NCBI GenBank assembly: GCA_900772745.1
Contig: CAAGRV010000043.1
Span: forward strand, 1 to 6,863
Length of the DNA stretch: 6,863 nt
DNA from: Clostridia bacterium
GTDB lineage: Bacteria > Bacillota > Clostridia > Christensenellales > UBA3700
Direction: 5' to 3'
A program made the translations under genes and the position numbers. Positions 6,771 through 6,863 of this stretch are shown in pieces (position 1 is the first letter of the stretch; each line of letters opens with the position of its first letter). The notes beneath the pieces were generated by a model that searched no databases, was not told the origin of the DNA, and saw only the letters and a list, made by a program, of their open reading frames with translations.

Positions 6771-6863
6771 CAATCGTATCATCAAAGCATTTTTGTTGGG
6801 CGTCCAGTTGAGCAAGAACGTCATACATAATTTCGCAAGTAGAACTTGCCTCGCCTCTCACAA
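6766..6863 (-). CDS. nrnA: Inverted internal fragment of nrnA
   Basis: Read on the minus strand, this end segment is open for all of its 32 full codons. It gives VRGEASSTCEIMYDVLAQ followed by LDAQQKCFDDTIAK. The core ASSTCEIMYD matches the conserved (A/S)SSTCE(I/M)-x-Y(D/E) block of DHH nanoRNases, found about 120-150 residues into NrnA, soon after the DHH motif. FDDTIAK is what normally precedes the L-(Y/F)-x-G-I-x-x-D-T-G block. Codon use resembles the plus-strand nrnA part. It has no start or stop and is cut at both ends, by the breakpoint and by the window edge. I infer that it comes from the same gene as the 6578-6766 fragment. A second nrnA-like gene of the same organism is the less likely alternative. 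Confidence 0.75.

Noticed and set aside
6578..6811. A 77-residue short DHH protein as a stand-alone product
   Set aside because: The last 14 residues come from antisense of another nrnA segment, so the short frame results from the fold-back join and is not a natural mini-protein.
1..6863. tRNA, rRNA, CRISPR array, insertion sequence, riboswitch or origin
   Set aside because: I saw no regularly spaced repeats, cloverleaf-like segments, transposase motifs or conserved leader structures. Almost the whole window is occupied by the listed genes. The longest non-coding stretch within an intact segment is the 79 bases at 1011-1089.

Overview
The window looks like a composite of DNA from two bacteria plus a short inverted tail, not a contiguous stretch of one chromosome. 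Positions 1 to about 2240 are AT-rich, roughly 25-35 % GC in lines counted by eye. Leu is mostly TTA and Lys mostly AAA. From about 2255 onward the sequence is near the low forties in GC, with much CTC/CTT/TTG for Leu and a mix of AAA and AAG for Lys. The left part could be a low-GC gut bacterium such as a Brachyspira-like spirochaete or a low-GC Bacillota; that is only a guess. The right part carries the nusA-ylxR-ylxQ-infB-rbfA-nrnA order known from Clostridia-type Bacillota. In Bacilli ylxP lies between infB and rbfA, and here it is absent.

Layout. (1) 42-1010, + strand: complete fabH (beta-ketoacyl-ACP synthase III). (2) 1037-1076: a hairpin terminator between two convergent genes, probably working in both directions. 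(3) 1090 to about 2244, - strand: the lactose/cellobiose-type PTS permease EIIC, missing its N-terminus at the junction. (4) About 2240-2262: the junction. (5) About 2253-6766, + strand: the transcription/translation operon, with nusA lacking its N-terminal domain, then ylxR (rnpM), ylxQ, infB and rbfA complete, and nrnA broken after about 62 codons. (6) About 6760-6863: another piece of an nrnA-type gene, almost certainly the same gene, in inverted orientation.

How the genes work together. In the right part, NusA (elongation/termination factor), YlxR/RnpM and YlxQ (small RNA-binding proteins), IF-2 (initiator tRNA placement), RbfA (30S maturation) and NrnA (nanoRNA and pAp turnover) form a tightly coupled operon linking transcription, ribosome assembly and initiation. 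Most genes overlap their neighbour by a few to about 40 bases. In the left part, FabH starts fatty-acid chains and the EIIC permease imports a beta-glucoside-type sugar. The two are convergent and not obviously linked.

No new defence, mobile or regulatory system is visible. The strongest observations are the two breakpoints. At the first, two unrelated genes both lose their 5' ends while pointing away from each other. At the second, a gene folds back on itself with an internal gap, next to a 12-bp perfect inverted repeat. This pattern fits amplification or assembly chimerism better than biology.
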